Of a stretch of 39,016 nucleotides of DNA, positions 9,028-16,101 are shown piece after piece. Below the pieces are notes generated by a model. The model searched no databases. It saw only the letters and a program-made list of their open reading frames with translations, and was not told where the DNA came from. The position numbers and the translations under genes are program-made. This DNA is from Flavobacteriales bacterium. Lineage in GTDB: Bacteria > Bacteroidota > Bacteroidia > Flavobacteriales_F > PHOS-HE28. The stretch lies in NCBI GenBank assembly GCA_018057455.1, contig JAGPDT010000028.1:1-39016 (forward strand), read 5' to 3'. Within the stretch, counting starts at the first letter, position 1. Every line of letters begins with the position of its first letter.

Positions 9028-12000
9028 AGAGGATGCGTTGCAAGTCAAGTTCAACCTGTTTGGTTATGGTTGCCGATAGCAGAAGGATGGGGAACGGAAT
9101 TTGAGCTGCGCTACGCAACTGTGAACAACAACGCGCCCCGTGGACGTAGTCCGGGCGGAACTCATTTCCCCACTGCGATATGCAGTGGGCTTCGTCAAAC
9201 ACAAGGTACTCGAGCCGGCCGTCACGCCTTATCCGCTCTTCCAACGACCGTAGGAAGCTTCGTGCGCGAAACCGTTCAGGAGCCACGAATACCATGCGCA
9301 GTTCCCCTCCGGCCATTCGCCGGTAGATGTCCTGCACCTCCATGCTCCCCTTGTCGCTATTGACGCATTCCACGCTGTTCCAGAAACCAAGCTGATGGAG
9401 CCCAAGGACATGGTCATCCATGAGTGCCTTAAGTGGCGTTACCACCACCGTCAATCTCCCTGTGGTATTGGACTTGAACAAAGCCGGGCCTTGGAAAAGC
9501 ACGGATTTGCCGGTACCAGTGGGAAGCGTGACAAGCACATCGCGGTCTCCGGGAAGGATCACGCGCAGGTAATCCAATTGGGCCTTGCGGAAAGTGCCAT
9601 CCCCACGGTCCCGGAGGAACAATGTTCCGATCCGGGCAATTTCTTCCTCCGTCTCCGCTGGTGCCATTGGCCCAACATCCTGACGAGGTGCATGGAACAG
9701 CGCACCACAAACGTTGGCCACCGAATCACACCGCTGCCTATTGCCTGCGACTGGGTTAATGGGGCTTGCCGAGCGCATGCCACACGTGTCACGACCAGCA
9801 CGCGGATCCAACATGATAAGGATGTTCCTCGGATGGTTTTCAAGGATCCGGCCTCGCATGAGCCTATAGTAGGGTTCCAGCCGCCGGATCGCACCCATCG
9901 ATGAAAATCGTTGGGCACTTTCGGCTTCATCCGCTCCAGGTTCACCGTTCAGTTCATCCTCGCCGTCCCCGATATTGGCCAACGCCGCATCTTCTTCATC
10001 AACATCATCCAACTCGGCTGGCTCTTCTTCCCGGAGATGATCCCAGCGCTGAGGATGAAGGCTCTCCATCATGAAGGTGCACCCCTTGTCCAAGTTCATG
10101 GCCAACAACCGCTCCATTCCAGCCAGATCCACCACCACAATGCCACGCTCTGCCGCAACCGCCAGTTCCACCTGCCTTCCCAGTGAGGCATCAGGCGATG
10201 GTACAGTATACCCCATGGCCTTCAACGCTTCACGGACCGTGGACAGCTCCTTACTATGCTCCACTACCAAAACCAGCGGATTTGGCCTATCGGCCAAGCC
10301 TCCGATGGCATCAGCCTTCAGGAGGACTTGTGCCCAATATTCGCTCCGGTATAATGTTTCAGGATTGAGGGGAAAAGTATACTGCTCGTCGTAGCGGCCC
10401 ATTACGAATTGACAGCGATCACCTTCCGCTGCATCCCTTGTTGGGATATCAAGCCTTTCGGTCATTTCAACCCCTGGAATGACTGATGGATGGCTGAACC
10501 GTTCAAGCACTTGATAACTGTCGAAACCCGACCGGGTGATCCACTGTTTGTCACCGATCGGGGGGCGGTTCACCAGACCCGAGAACTGGCCTGGTGAAAT
10601 GGACACGGAACTCACCCCGTTCGAAAATCTGGCCCATAGTCCCTGCGCCTGCTCAGCATTCAACTGGTCACTCCGGCACTCGGCCGCGATCCGGTAGGAT
10701 GAGTAGTCCCAATGTTCAGCGGCTACAATGACCACGCCTTCGTGACCATACTCTTCCTCAAGCAATTCCCGATATTCAACAAAATACCACTCGGATACCA
10801 TCAAGCGATCAACCTTCGCTGGCGAAGCGCACAGCTGATCCAATGGGATGAAAGTGTCTATGCGAACCTTGACATAGGGCGAAAGAAATCGGGCAAACGG
10901 AATGCGACCTTGGCGTTCGCATTCGTGCAGGAATCGCATCAGGCAGGTGAAGAGAAAGGAATCCCTATCCCGCATAGGCTTCACACGGTCCTTGTCCAAC
11001 ACATTGGTCAGGGGATCCATCCTTTCGCCACCCGCAAAGCCCAATGCCGGGTCATGGCTGAAATAGCCCCAAAGCGGCTCAGGGCACACCAAAAGCTTAC
11101 CATTCAATGGCGGCAACTCCATTGCAACTGCTCTTCCTGCCTTGAAGAACTTGGCGGCAAAGTCTTCAGGCAGCCTTTCCTGAAAATGCAACAGAGGGTT
11201 TTCCCGGAGGCTGTCCAAAATCGGTACAACTTCTGGCGGAAGGCATGGGCGGATCAAACCATAGGCATCCTTTTCAAGGGCGACCAATCGGGCAAGTTGA
11301 CAGGCAAACAATTCACGCGTGTGTACGACATCGCGTTCCGCAGCATGGTCGGCCTTTAACGCATAGGTCGATGCGAAAGGATCCAACAAGGCTTCGACCT
11401 CCAGTGTGTCCCACACCTTCTCATGCGCCGACTCGGCAAAGCCACCAATATGCGGCAAGTCAAATGCGCGGATATTATGGCCGAGCACGATTTGCGAGCC
11501 ACGGATCACTTCCCTAAGCCGGTCCACTATATCCTTCGTTGGCTGTTTATGGGCGAACATTTCGTTGGCGCTCCAATAAGCCAGCTCCCGGATGGCATGG
11601 TCCGCAGGACTTACCTCCAAATCGAAGCAGCACACCGCGAGCTGCTCCTCCACAGTGTGCCTTACATGAGCTGACCATGCCTTGTAGACCTTTGTGGATA
11701 CCACGGTATGCCCATTCATGAGTGCGGTGTACTGCGCCATACCAAGCTGCTCGATGCAGCGTAGGGCATCATCCACCTTCAGTGCGCTAGCTACCGCAGC
11801 TCTTCGTGCTTCCGGGATGACCGGTATTTTGCCATCTACCCACGCCACAAAGAGTGAACGGTCATCAAGACCGGTATGGAGTGCACCCAAATGGTCCTCA
11901 CTTGCATCAGGATGGTCTTTTAGTTCAGCTACTCGGGCAAGCATCAACTCCCGCGGCATGTCCTTGAACTTGATCTCCGGATTGTGAAGGTCATCCAGAT

Positions 12001-12778
12001 CAAACAAGTGCATCGGCAGCTTTCCATTCAGCCACATCAGCGCTCGGCTTGAGGCTTCAGGTATCAAGAACTTGCAGAACTCCTTATCCATCAGGTCATC
12101 GCCAGCCGTATAGAACCCAAACAATACCCCAGCACGAACAGCTGCGTCCAGTTCAGGTGACCATGTTTCTACTACAGCTGTTAAGCTGGACCTAATCATT
12201 TCGACCGGCACTTTAAACTTCCTTATTACACGAAGGAGGTCCGGTAGAAGCCGGTTGGTAGCTACTGAAGGATTGATAAGGCTTCTTAGGTACAGTGCGT
12301 AGAACTGAGCCTTCCACTGTTCAATATCCTGGATATCCGTAATTTCCTGGACCTCAAAGCGCCGATTCTTGATTTTGAGCGTACAGGTCTTGAACCCTCC
12401 TCCATAATTCGTTGGCCCTGATTGGTCAATCCAAATGGACTGCTCCTCATGCCCAATATCCGGTGGCACTACTGTAATTCTCGCACCCTCCATTGTATGG
12501 CAGAGCAATTCGGTCCTTGACAAGGAATATTCCCTGCGCTTCAAATCAGCGCCTACTTCAAAAAGCTGCCCCCAACTTATGCGACTTTCAGGTGGCAATT
12601 GTATGTATGGATCATTTCTTTGCCAGTTAACAATCACGTTCCAATCAGTATTATTGATATTTTCGATCAGCTTAATATAGGCGCGATTGCCTTGCTCCGG
12701 TACGGCAATTGCCACCCCAAGTCGTACCAACCCAGCATTTCTGGCCCCCTTTTCAAACCCTTGTAATGGATCGAGCAT
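9017..12778 (-). CDS. N-terminal half of exonuclease-RecQ-SF1 enzyme: DEDDh exonuclease plus RecQ RecA1 lobe
   Basis: This 1,253-residue protein is preceded immediately by an in-frame TAG, so it starts at or after 12778. Residues 1-370 are not recognised. A DEDDh 3'-5' exonuclease domain follows: Exo I in AVCCFDLEVS (D386, E388), Exo II in VLGHNIRAFDLP (N435, D440) and Exo III in KADHAAERDVV (H478, D483). Residues about 500-1000 match no family with certainty. The segment LVLVVEHSKELSTVREAL...GIVVVDLAGMERLL and PYYRLMRGRILEN...ILIMLDPRA looks like a degenerate DinG/XPD-type C-terminal helicase lobe, interrupted by an acidic linker (about 917-955). Residues 1040-1253 are the first RecQ lobe: LPTGTGKSVLF (K1091), TPLKALMDDH, VFDEAHCISQWGNEFRPDY (DEAH 1195-1198) and LLLSATITKQ. 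The second lobe continues in the overlapping next gene. The 5' part looks more AT-rich than the flanking genes, which suggests acquisition by transfer. Confidence 0.85.
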   Translation of the reverse strand: MLDPLQGFEKGARNAGLVRLGVAIAVPEQGNRAYIKLIENINNTDWNVIVNWQRNDPYIQLPPESRISWGQLFEVGADLKRREYSLSRTELLCHTMEGARITVVPPDIGHEEQSIWIDQSGPTNYGGGFKTCTLKIKNRRFEVQEITDIQDIEQWKAQFYALYLRSLINPSVATNRLLPDLLRVIRKFKVPVEMIRSSLTAVVETWSPELDAAVRAGVLFGFYTAGDDLMDKEFCKFLIPEASSRALMWLNGKLPMHLFDLDDLHNPEIKFKDMPRELMLARVAELKDHPDASEDHLGALHTGLDDRSLFVAWVDGKIPVIPEARRAAVASALKVDDALRCIEQLGMAQYTALMNGHTVVSTKVYKAWSAHVRHTVEEQLAVCCFDLEVSPADHAIRELAYWSANEMFAHKQPTKDIVDRLREVIRGSQIVLGHNIRAFDLPHIGGFAESAHEKVWDTLEVEALLDPFASTYALKADHAAERDVVHTRELFACQLARLVALEKDAYGLIRPCLPPEVVPILDSLRENPLLHFQERLPEDFAAKFFKAGRAVAMELPPLNGKLLVCPEPLWGYFSHDPALGFAGGERMDPLTNVLDKDRVKPMRDRDSFLFTCLMRFLHECERQGRIPFARFLSPYVKVRIDTFIPLDQLCASPAKVDRLMVSEWYFVEYRELLEEEYGHEGVVIVAAEHWDYSSYRIAAECRSDQLNAEQAQGLWARFSNGVSSVSISPGQFSGLVNRPPIGDKQWITRSGFDSYQVLERFSHPSVIPGVEMTERLDIPTRDAAEGDRCQFVMGRYDEQYTFPLNPETLYRSEYWAQVLLKADAIGGLADRPNPLVLVVEHSKELSTVREALKAMGYTVPSPDASLGRQVELAVAAERGIVVVDLAGMERLLAMNLDKGCTFMMESLHPQRWDHLREEEPAELDDVDEEDAALANIGDGEDELNGEPGADEAESAQRFSSMGAIRRLEPYYRLMRGRILENHPRNILIMLDPRAGRDTCGMRSASPINPVAGNRQRCDSVANVCGALFHAPRQDVGPMAPAETEEEIARIGTLFLRDRGDGTFRKAQLDYLRVILPGDRDVLVTLPTGTGKSVLFQGPALFKSNTTGRLTVVVTPLKALMDDHVLGLHQLGFWNSVECVNSDKGSMEVQDIYRRMAGGELRMVFVAPERFRARSFLRSLEERIRRDGRLEYLVFDEAHCISQWGNEFRPDYVHGARCCSQLRSAAQIPFPILLLSATITKQVELDLQRILYAL

Positions 12779-13070
12779 CTACAGAGTGGTCAATACAGCC
12801 GTATCGTCATTGTGGCAAAGCTGGCATTCAACTTGGATAATCGCAATAGTATGCCAAAGATGCCCCGGCTGTGAACCATCCGAACAGAAAGCAACATCCA
12901 GTCACTCACGGGATCAACCCAGCACCCGGTTATGATGCACCTTCGGAAATGTGGCGTAGCGCGGAACGGTAGTTTCGCGGCACGCAGGTCGGACGGGAAG
13001 CCCCGCCACTTCAACCACACCCTGCGAACCTCGAACTGCATTTGACTATTGGCTGCCTTTGGGCAAGCTC

Positions 13071-13304
13071 ATGAAAGCCATGGCCGATACCAAGGACAAG
13101 ATCACCCTCACCGTCCGTCGGGATATTGCTCGCAAGGCGCGCTCCCTGAGCCGCTCGCGGAAACAGTCCGCTTCGCACATGTTCGAGGAATGGGTGCAGC
13201 GCATGTCGGATACGGAGGATCCCATGCTCGCCCTCGCAGGCCTGTGGAAGGACCGTGACATCACGCTTGAAGAGTTCCGCCGGAAGGCATGGACGCGGTC
13301 CTGA
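13071..13304 (+). CDS. Antitoxin-like protein of a VapBC-type module
   Basis: A small basic protein of 77 residues. KDKITLTVRRDIARKARSLS resembles the ribbon-helix-helix DNA-binding N-terminus of VapB/DUF6364-type antitoxins. The C-terminal part, DPMLALAGLWKDRDITLEEF, has the toxin-wrapping character seen in this group. It overlaps by 16 bases the start of a PIN-toxin remnant, the usual antitoxin-toxin coupling. Upstream in-frame TTG (13059) and the downstream ATG (13080) are alternative starts. Two copies of a CGAACnn heptamer (13025-13038) lie a little upstream, a possible weak member of the heptamer repeat family. With its partner broken, the antitoxin may be orphaned. The remaining 292 bases up to the helicase gene show nothing else recognisable. 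Confidence 0.7.
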   Translation: MKAMADTKDKITLTVRRDIARKARSLSRSRKQSASHMFEEWVQRMSDTEDPMLALAGLWKDRDITLEEFRRKAWTRS

Positions 13305-13410
13305 TCGATTCCTCGGTCGTCATTTGAGTACTGCGGGACCATGCCAATGCCATGGATCTGGCGCTCGTGCCAGCCCATGCATTCAACAACGGACATTCAC
13401 CGCACCTTAA
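13289..13410 (+). pseudogene. Truncated VapC-type PIN toxin
   Basis: The ATG at 13289 starts MDAVLIDSSVVI, the first strand of a PIN domain with its catalytic Asp, but a TGA follows at 13325-13327. Beyond it the same frame reads VLRDHANAMDLALVPAHAFNN, still toxin-like, after which the sequence runs into the promoter of the next gene. A PIN toxin should be about 130 residues, so most of the protein is missing. The 16-base overlap with the upstream antitoxin supports its identity as the toxin of that pair. It should be inactive. Confidence 0.6.
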
Positions 13411-13430
13411 CCCCAATGGGCCCGATTTCC

Positions 13431-13438
13431 TATCTTTG
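13431..13438 (+). promoter_or_regulatory. Bacteroidota-type -7 box (TATCTTTG) before gene 13443
   Basis: TATCTTTG matches the TAnnTTTG consensus of Bacteroidota primary sigma promoters. It ends only four bases before the ATG at 13443, so transcription would begin at or within the start codon, suggesting a leaderless message. A matching -33 TTTG is not obvious. Confidence 0.45.
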
Positions 13439-13442
13439 AAAC

Positions 13443-13757
13443 ATGCCAGGCTCCACGCAAAACGACAGCATCCGGCTTGAATTGATCGCTTGGATCCAAC
13501 GCTTGGATGACCAAGGGCTGTTGAAGGCGTTGCAGGGCCTGAAGAAGCTCGTTCAGCGCTCGGCGGACAAACCGGGCCTGACGTCCAAGGAAAGAGAAAC
13601 CATTGCTGCTGAACTGGGATCGATCGGCCATTCGAGCGAAGAACGTGACTTCTGGAAAGCGTTGGCCGCCCACGGGCTGCAGCGCGCGTACAGCGCGGAG
13701 GAACCGGACATCTCCGGCATCACCCTGCTGGAGCCAAATCCAACGTACAAGCCGTGA
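13443..13757 (+). CDS. Hypothetical protein, putative antitoxin partner of the MazF-like gene
   Basis: A protein of 104 residues that I do not recognise as a family. It is mostly helical by composition (LELIAWIQRLDDQGLLKALQ, KKLVQRSADKPGLTSKERET) and ends LLEPNPTYKP. The last codons overlap by four bases (GTGA) with the GTG that would begin the MazF/PemK-like frame, so the two are translationally coupled as in a toxin-antitoxin operon. The position and size fit an antitoxin. The sequence itself lacks a clear DNA-binding motif, so the role is inferred from context only. Confidence 0.6.
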   Translation: MPGSTQNDSIRLELIAWIQRLDDQGLLKALQGLKKLVQRSADKPGLTSKERETIAAELGSIGHSSEERDFWKALAAHGLQRAYSAEEPDISGITLLEPNPTYKP

Positions 13758-13782
13758 AGCCAGGCGATGTGGTGCGGGTGCC

Positions 13783-14094
13783 ATGCCGCAGGCGGATGGC
13801 GCACGCAAGGCCCGGCCTGCGGTTCTCCTGTGCAGTTTTCCTCCCTTTGGCGACTGGCTGGTACTTGGCATTAGCAGCAGTATCGGCTTGGCGGTTCCGG
13901 GCTTGGACCTGGTGATCCATGAGGAGCATCCTTCCTATACCCTGTCCCGGTTGGACTTTACCGGTGTGGTCCGGCTCGGGCACGCAAATGTGGTTCCTGT
14001 TGAATGGATTGAAGGCATCATCGGGCGGGTGGATCCCGAAACGCTGCAAACATTGACGGAGCGATTTGTGAAGCAAGTGTTGAAAGGGGAATAG
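13783..14094 (+). CDS. MazF/PemK-family toxin-like protein, N-terminus possibly frameshifted
   Basis: From the ATG at 13783 the protein is 103 residues: MPQADGARKARPAVLLC, then FPPFGDWLVLGISS and LDFTGVVRLGHANVVPVEW. The DG..KARPAVLL and RLGHANVV segments match the core of MazF/PemK endoribonucleases, which cut mRNA at short sites. The true N-terminus of such toxins is a KPGDVV strand, and exactly that (VKPGDVVRVP) is encoded just upstream from the GTG at 13754, but in another frame. A single missing base near 13780 would restore the whole toxin. So this is either a recently frameshifted toxin or a sequencing error; the shortened form would lack its first beta strand and is probably inactive. 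It is coupled to the gene ending at 13757. Confidence 0.65.
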   Translation: MPQADGARKARPAVLLCSFPPFGDWLVLGISSSIGLAVPGLDLVIHEEHPSYTLSRLDFTGVVRLGHANVVPVEWIEGIIGRVDPETLQTLTERFVKQVLKGE

Positions 14095-14155
14095 GCACTG
14101 CCGATCCTCCGCAGAAGTCAGCAGACATCAAGGAGCATTGAAGACAGAATTCACC

Positions 14156-14923
14156 ATGACCTTCCAATACGCCAGCGACCTGCACCTGGAATTTTCCGAG
14201 AACCGGGAATGGCTGCACACGCACCCCTTGGAACCCGGTGCAGACGTGCTGTTACTGGCCGGTGATGTGCTGCCCCTGCACCTGGTGCCCAAGCACCGCA
14301 AGTTGCTGAACGAAATCGCGCAGCCTTTCAAAGAGGTGATCTGGATCCCCGGCAACCACGAATACTACGGCAACAGCATCCCTCCCGAAGGGGACGACCT
14401 GGACATGCAACCCTTGGCCAAGTGGCGCATCGTGAACAACCGTTCCGTGCAAATTGGCACTGCACGCATCCTCTGCACCACGCTGTGGACGGCCATCAGC
14501 CAACTGAACGAAACACACATGCGCCACAGCATGAACGACTACCTGCAGATCCGCCACGGCGGAAAACTGCTGCTGCCCGCGCACACCACCCGCCTGCATC
14601 AGCGCAGCTTAGCCTGGCTGAAAGCCGAACTGGCCAAGCCCTTCGCCGGCCCCACCGTGGTGATGACCCACCACGTGCCCACCATGATGCACTATCCCGA
14701 ACGCTTCAAGGGCGATGCCCTGAACGAGGCCTTCGCCGTGGAACTGCACGACCTGATCCACGCCAGCGATATCCACACCTGGATCTACGGGCACCACCAC
14801 CACAACACGCCCGCGTTCACCATCGGCGGCACCTGCATGCGCACCAACCAAGTGGGCTATGTGCAGTACGGGGAGCAGAGGAGCTTTGATCGGGGCGGGT
14901 GCTTTGGGGTGGAAGGGAATTGA
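14156..14923 (+). CDS. Calcineurin-like metallophosphoesterase
   Basis: A predicted cytoplasmic phosphoesterase with a two-metal centre; the substrate is unknown. The protein is 255 residues from the ATG at 14156 (MTFQYASDLHLEF). A TTG six codons upstream is less likely because the conserved DxH motif should lie near the N-terminus. The five metal-binding blocks are all present: DLHLEF, LLLAGDVL, IPGNHEYY, VMTHHVP and YGHHHH. No signal peptide or membrane segment is seen. It sits after the toxin-antitoxin genes and before the REP/RAYT element. The family includes both housekeeping nucleases/phosphatases and accessory genes, so the role cannot be fixed from sequence. Confidence 0.9.
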   Translation: MTFQYASDLHLEFSENREWLHTHPLEPGADVLLLAGDVLPLHLVPKHRKLLNEIAQPFKEVIWIPGNHEYYGNSIPPEGDDLDMQPLAKWRIVNNRSVQIGTARILCTTLWTAISQLNETHMRHSMNDYLQIRHGGKLLLPAHTTRLHQRSLAWLKAELAKPFAGPTVVMTHHVPTMMHYPERFKGDALNEAFAVELHDLIHASDIHTWIYGHHHHNTPAFTIGGTCMRTNQVGYVQYGEQRSFDRGGCFGVEGN

Positions 14924-14955
14924 AGCGGTAAGGTCTAGTGAAGATGTTCAAAGCC

Positions 14956-15016
14956 GGGTGCGCCGGACTCCAGTCCGGCAAAAACAAACGCTGGGTAACC
15001 CGAACTCCAGTCCGGT
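14956..15016 (+). repeat. REP elements, copies 1 and 2
   Basis: Two REP units in direct orientation lie in front of the 3' end of the RAYT gene. Each has GGGT, two variable bases, then an 18-bp palindrome. Copy 1 has GGGT at 14956-14959 and the perfect palindrome GCCGGACTCCAGTCCGGC at 14962-14979. Copy 2 has GGGT at 14993-14996 and a degenerate palindrome at 14999-15016. Both are followed by AAAAAC. The layout, a tetranucleotide tag 5' to a hairpin, is what RAYT transposases recognise. Confidence 0.85.
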
Positions 15017-15024
15017 AAAAACAT

Positions 15025-15789
15025 CTACTCCGCCTGCCTTCCCTCACCACCAAACCCAGAAGACCACTGCCAATCTTCTGCCCTGCGTGCCAAACCCGCC
15101 TTCACCGGGTTGTTGTGAATGTAATCCACAACCGTTGCAAAGTGACCATCATCGCGGATGTAGCGGTCGAAGTAGTCGCGGTGCCAAACGGGTGAGCCGG
15201 ACTCCAGTCCGGCCGAAACACCCGGTGGCACCGCCCCCATTGTGTGCACCCTCAAATACGCATTGATTCTTCGCCCCGTGTACTTCTTCCACGAGGCTAC
15301 GATGCTGCTCATCGTCCACCCTTCCGCCGCTTGAAAAAGCACATGCACGTGATTGGGCATTACGCACCATGCAAAAACGTGGTATCGTTTGTCCTGAAAG
15401 TGAAGGAGCGTTTGCTGCACCAAGTGCGCCAGCTCAGGGACCCGCAGCACGCAACTGCCCCTGCCCGCATCCAAGTAGCCGGCGATCCGCTTTTCCTTTT
15501 CCGTATCCCGGAGTGAAGGCGGTACGCTTTTCAGTTCAGCGGCCATTTTCTCCACCAAATGCCTCGGCAGGCTGTCGGCCAAATGAAATGTTACATGCTG
15601 GATCAGGCGCGGGCTTTCCACATGCGGATGGTATCCACGATCCCACCAAACCCGTTCACCGGAATTTCCCACCGCCTTCAAGCCCTTTCCCAACCGCCCA
15701 TACCCCAACCCCTTCCTGGGTCCGCCGGACTCCAGTCCGGCACAACTGCCCGGTCCGCTATTCTCATCCTTTCCTTCCATCATCATCAT
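15025..15789 (-). CDS. REP-associated tyrosine transposase (RAYT, Y1/IS200-like)
   Basis: A single-strand DNA transposase of the HUH superfamily thought to act on REP hairpins. From the first of four consecutive ATGs (15789) the protein is 254 residues. WWDRGYHPHVE and VTFHLADSLP mark the conserved N-terminal strands. The HUH metal site is in MPNHVHVLF (about residues 144-152). Candidate catalytic tyrosines are in WHRDYFDRYIRD (about 203-213), followed by the family signature YIHNNPVKAGL. Two REP palindromes lie inside the reading frame (15196-15213 and 15724-15741), both encoding AGLESG without breaking it. Three more flank the gene. An open frame continues upstream to 16260 but is shadow. 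It may still be active, since the HUH and Tyr regions are intact. Confidence 0.9.
   Translation of the reverse strand: MMMMEGKDENSGPGSCAGLESGGPRKGLGYGRLGKGLKAVGNSGERVWWDRGYHPHVESPRLIQHVTFHLADSLPRHLVEKMAAELKSVPPSLRDTEKEKRIAGYLDAGRGSCVLRVPELAHLVQQTLLHFQDKRYHVFAWCVMPNHVHVLFQAAEGWTMSSIVASWKKYTGRRINAYLRVHTMGAVPPGVSAGLESGSPVWHRDYFDRYIRDDGHFATVVDYIHNNPVKAGLARRAEDWQWSSGFGGEGRQAE
15190..15213 (+). repeat. REP element, copy 3, inside the RAYT gene
   Basis: GGGT (15190-15193), GA, then the perfect 18-bp palindrome at 15196-15213. It lies within the transposase coding region, between the HUH motif and the tyrosine segment, and is read in frame as SAGLESGS. It has the same orientation on the DNA as copies 1, 2 and 4. 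Confidence 0.88.
15718..15741 (+). repeat. REP element, copy 4, in the 5' end of the RAYT gene
   Basis: GGGT (15718-15721), CC, then the perfect palindrome at 15724-15741. It lies near the N-terminal codons of the transposase if translation starts at the ATG run (15780-15789), and is read as CAGLESGG, in the same frame as copy 3. Confidence 0.85.
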
Positions 15790-15848
15790 CCTAAATCGAT
15801 CCAATCCGCATGGCGCAGTATGCCCAATATAGAACACAATGTGTTCCA

Positions 15849-15872
15849 GCCGGACTGAAGTCCGGCACACCC
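15849..15872 (-). repeat. REP element, copy 5, inverted
   Basis: A palindrome at 15849-15866 differs from the others only in the two central bases. Its GGGT tag is on the minus strand at 15869-15872, so this copy is in the opposite orientation and bounds the RAYT gene on its 5' side. Copies 1-2 on one side and copy 5 on the other give the inverted flanks expected for a REP/RAYT unit. Confidence 0.85.
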
Positions 15873-15990
15873 AATGTGCTCTATTCCCAAATGCAAGAAC
15901 CTGGACCTGGTCTGTAAGCTGATCGTGGAGTTCGACCATATGGCGAAGAAGTTCTTTGCGGGGGTGTGAGGGGAAGGATACTTTCTTCGC

Positions 15991-16089
15991 CTTTCGCCTT
16001 CCGCCTTGCGTCTTGTGGCTTGTGACTTGGGCCTTGTAGCTTGGACCTGGCCACTTTGCACTTCCTGCCAACAAACAACGAACAACCCG
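15991..16089. repeat. Heptamer repeat array upstream of gene 16102
   Basis: Eleven consecutive 7-base units run from 15991 to 16067, most of the form CTTGnnn (for example CTTGTGG, CTTGTGA, CTTGTAG). One base later three CAACnnn units follow (16069-16089). The gene starts at 16102. Together with REP copy 5 this explains most of the 311 bases between the RAYT gene and gene 16102. It is the longest and cleanest of the five arrays. Confidence 0.88.
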
Positions 16090-16101
16090 CACCTGCCCCC
16101 C

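Noticed and set aside
15874-15969. 31-codon plus-strand frame between REP copy 5 and the heptamer array
   Set aside because: It ends with LIVEFDHMAKKFFAGV and could be a gene tail, but it is too short and unmatched to support.
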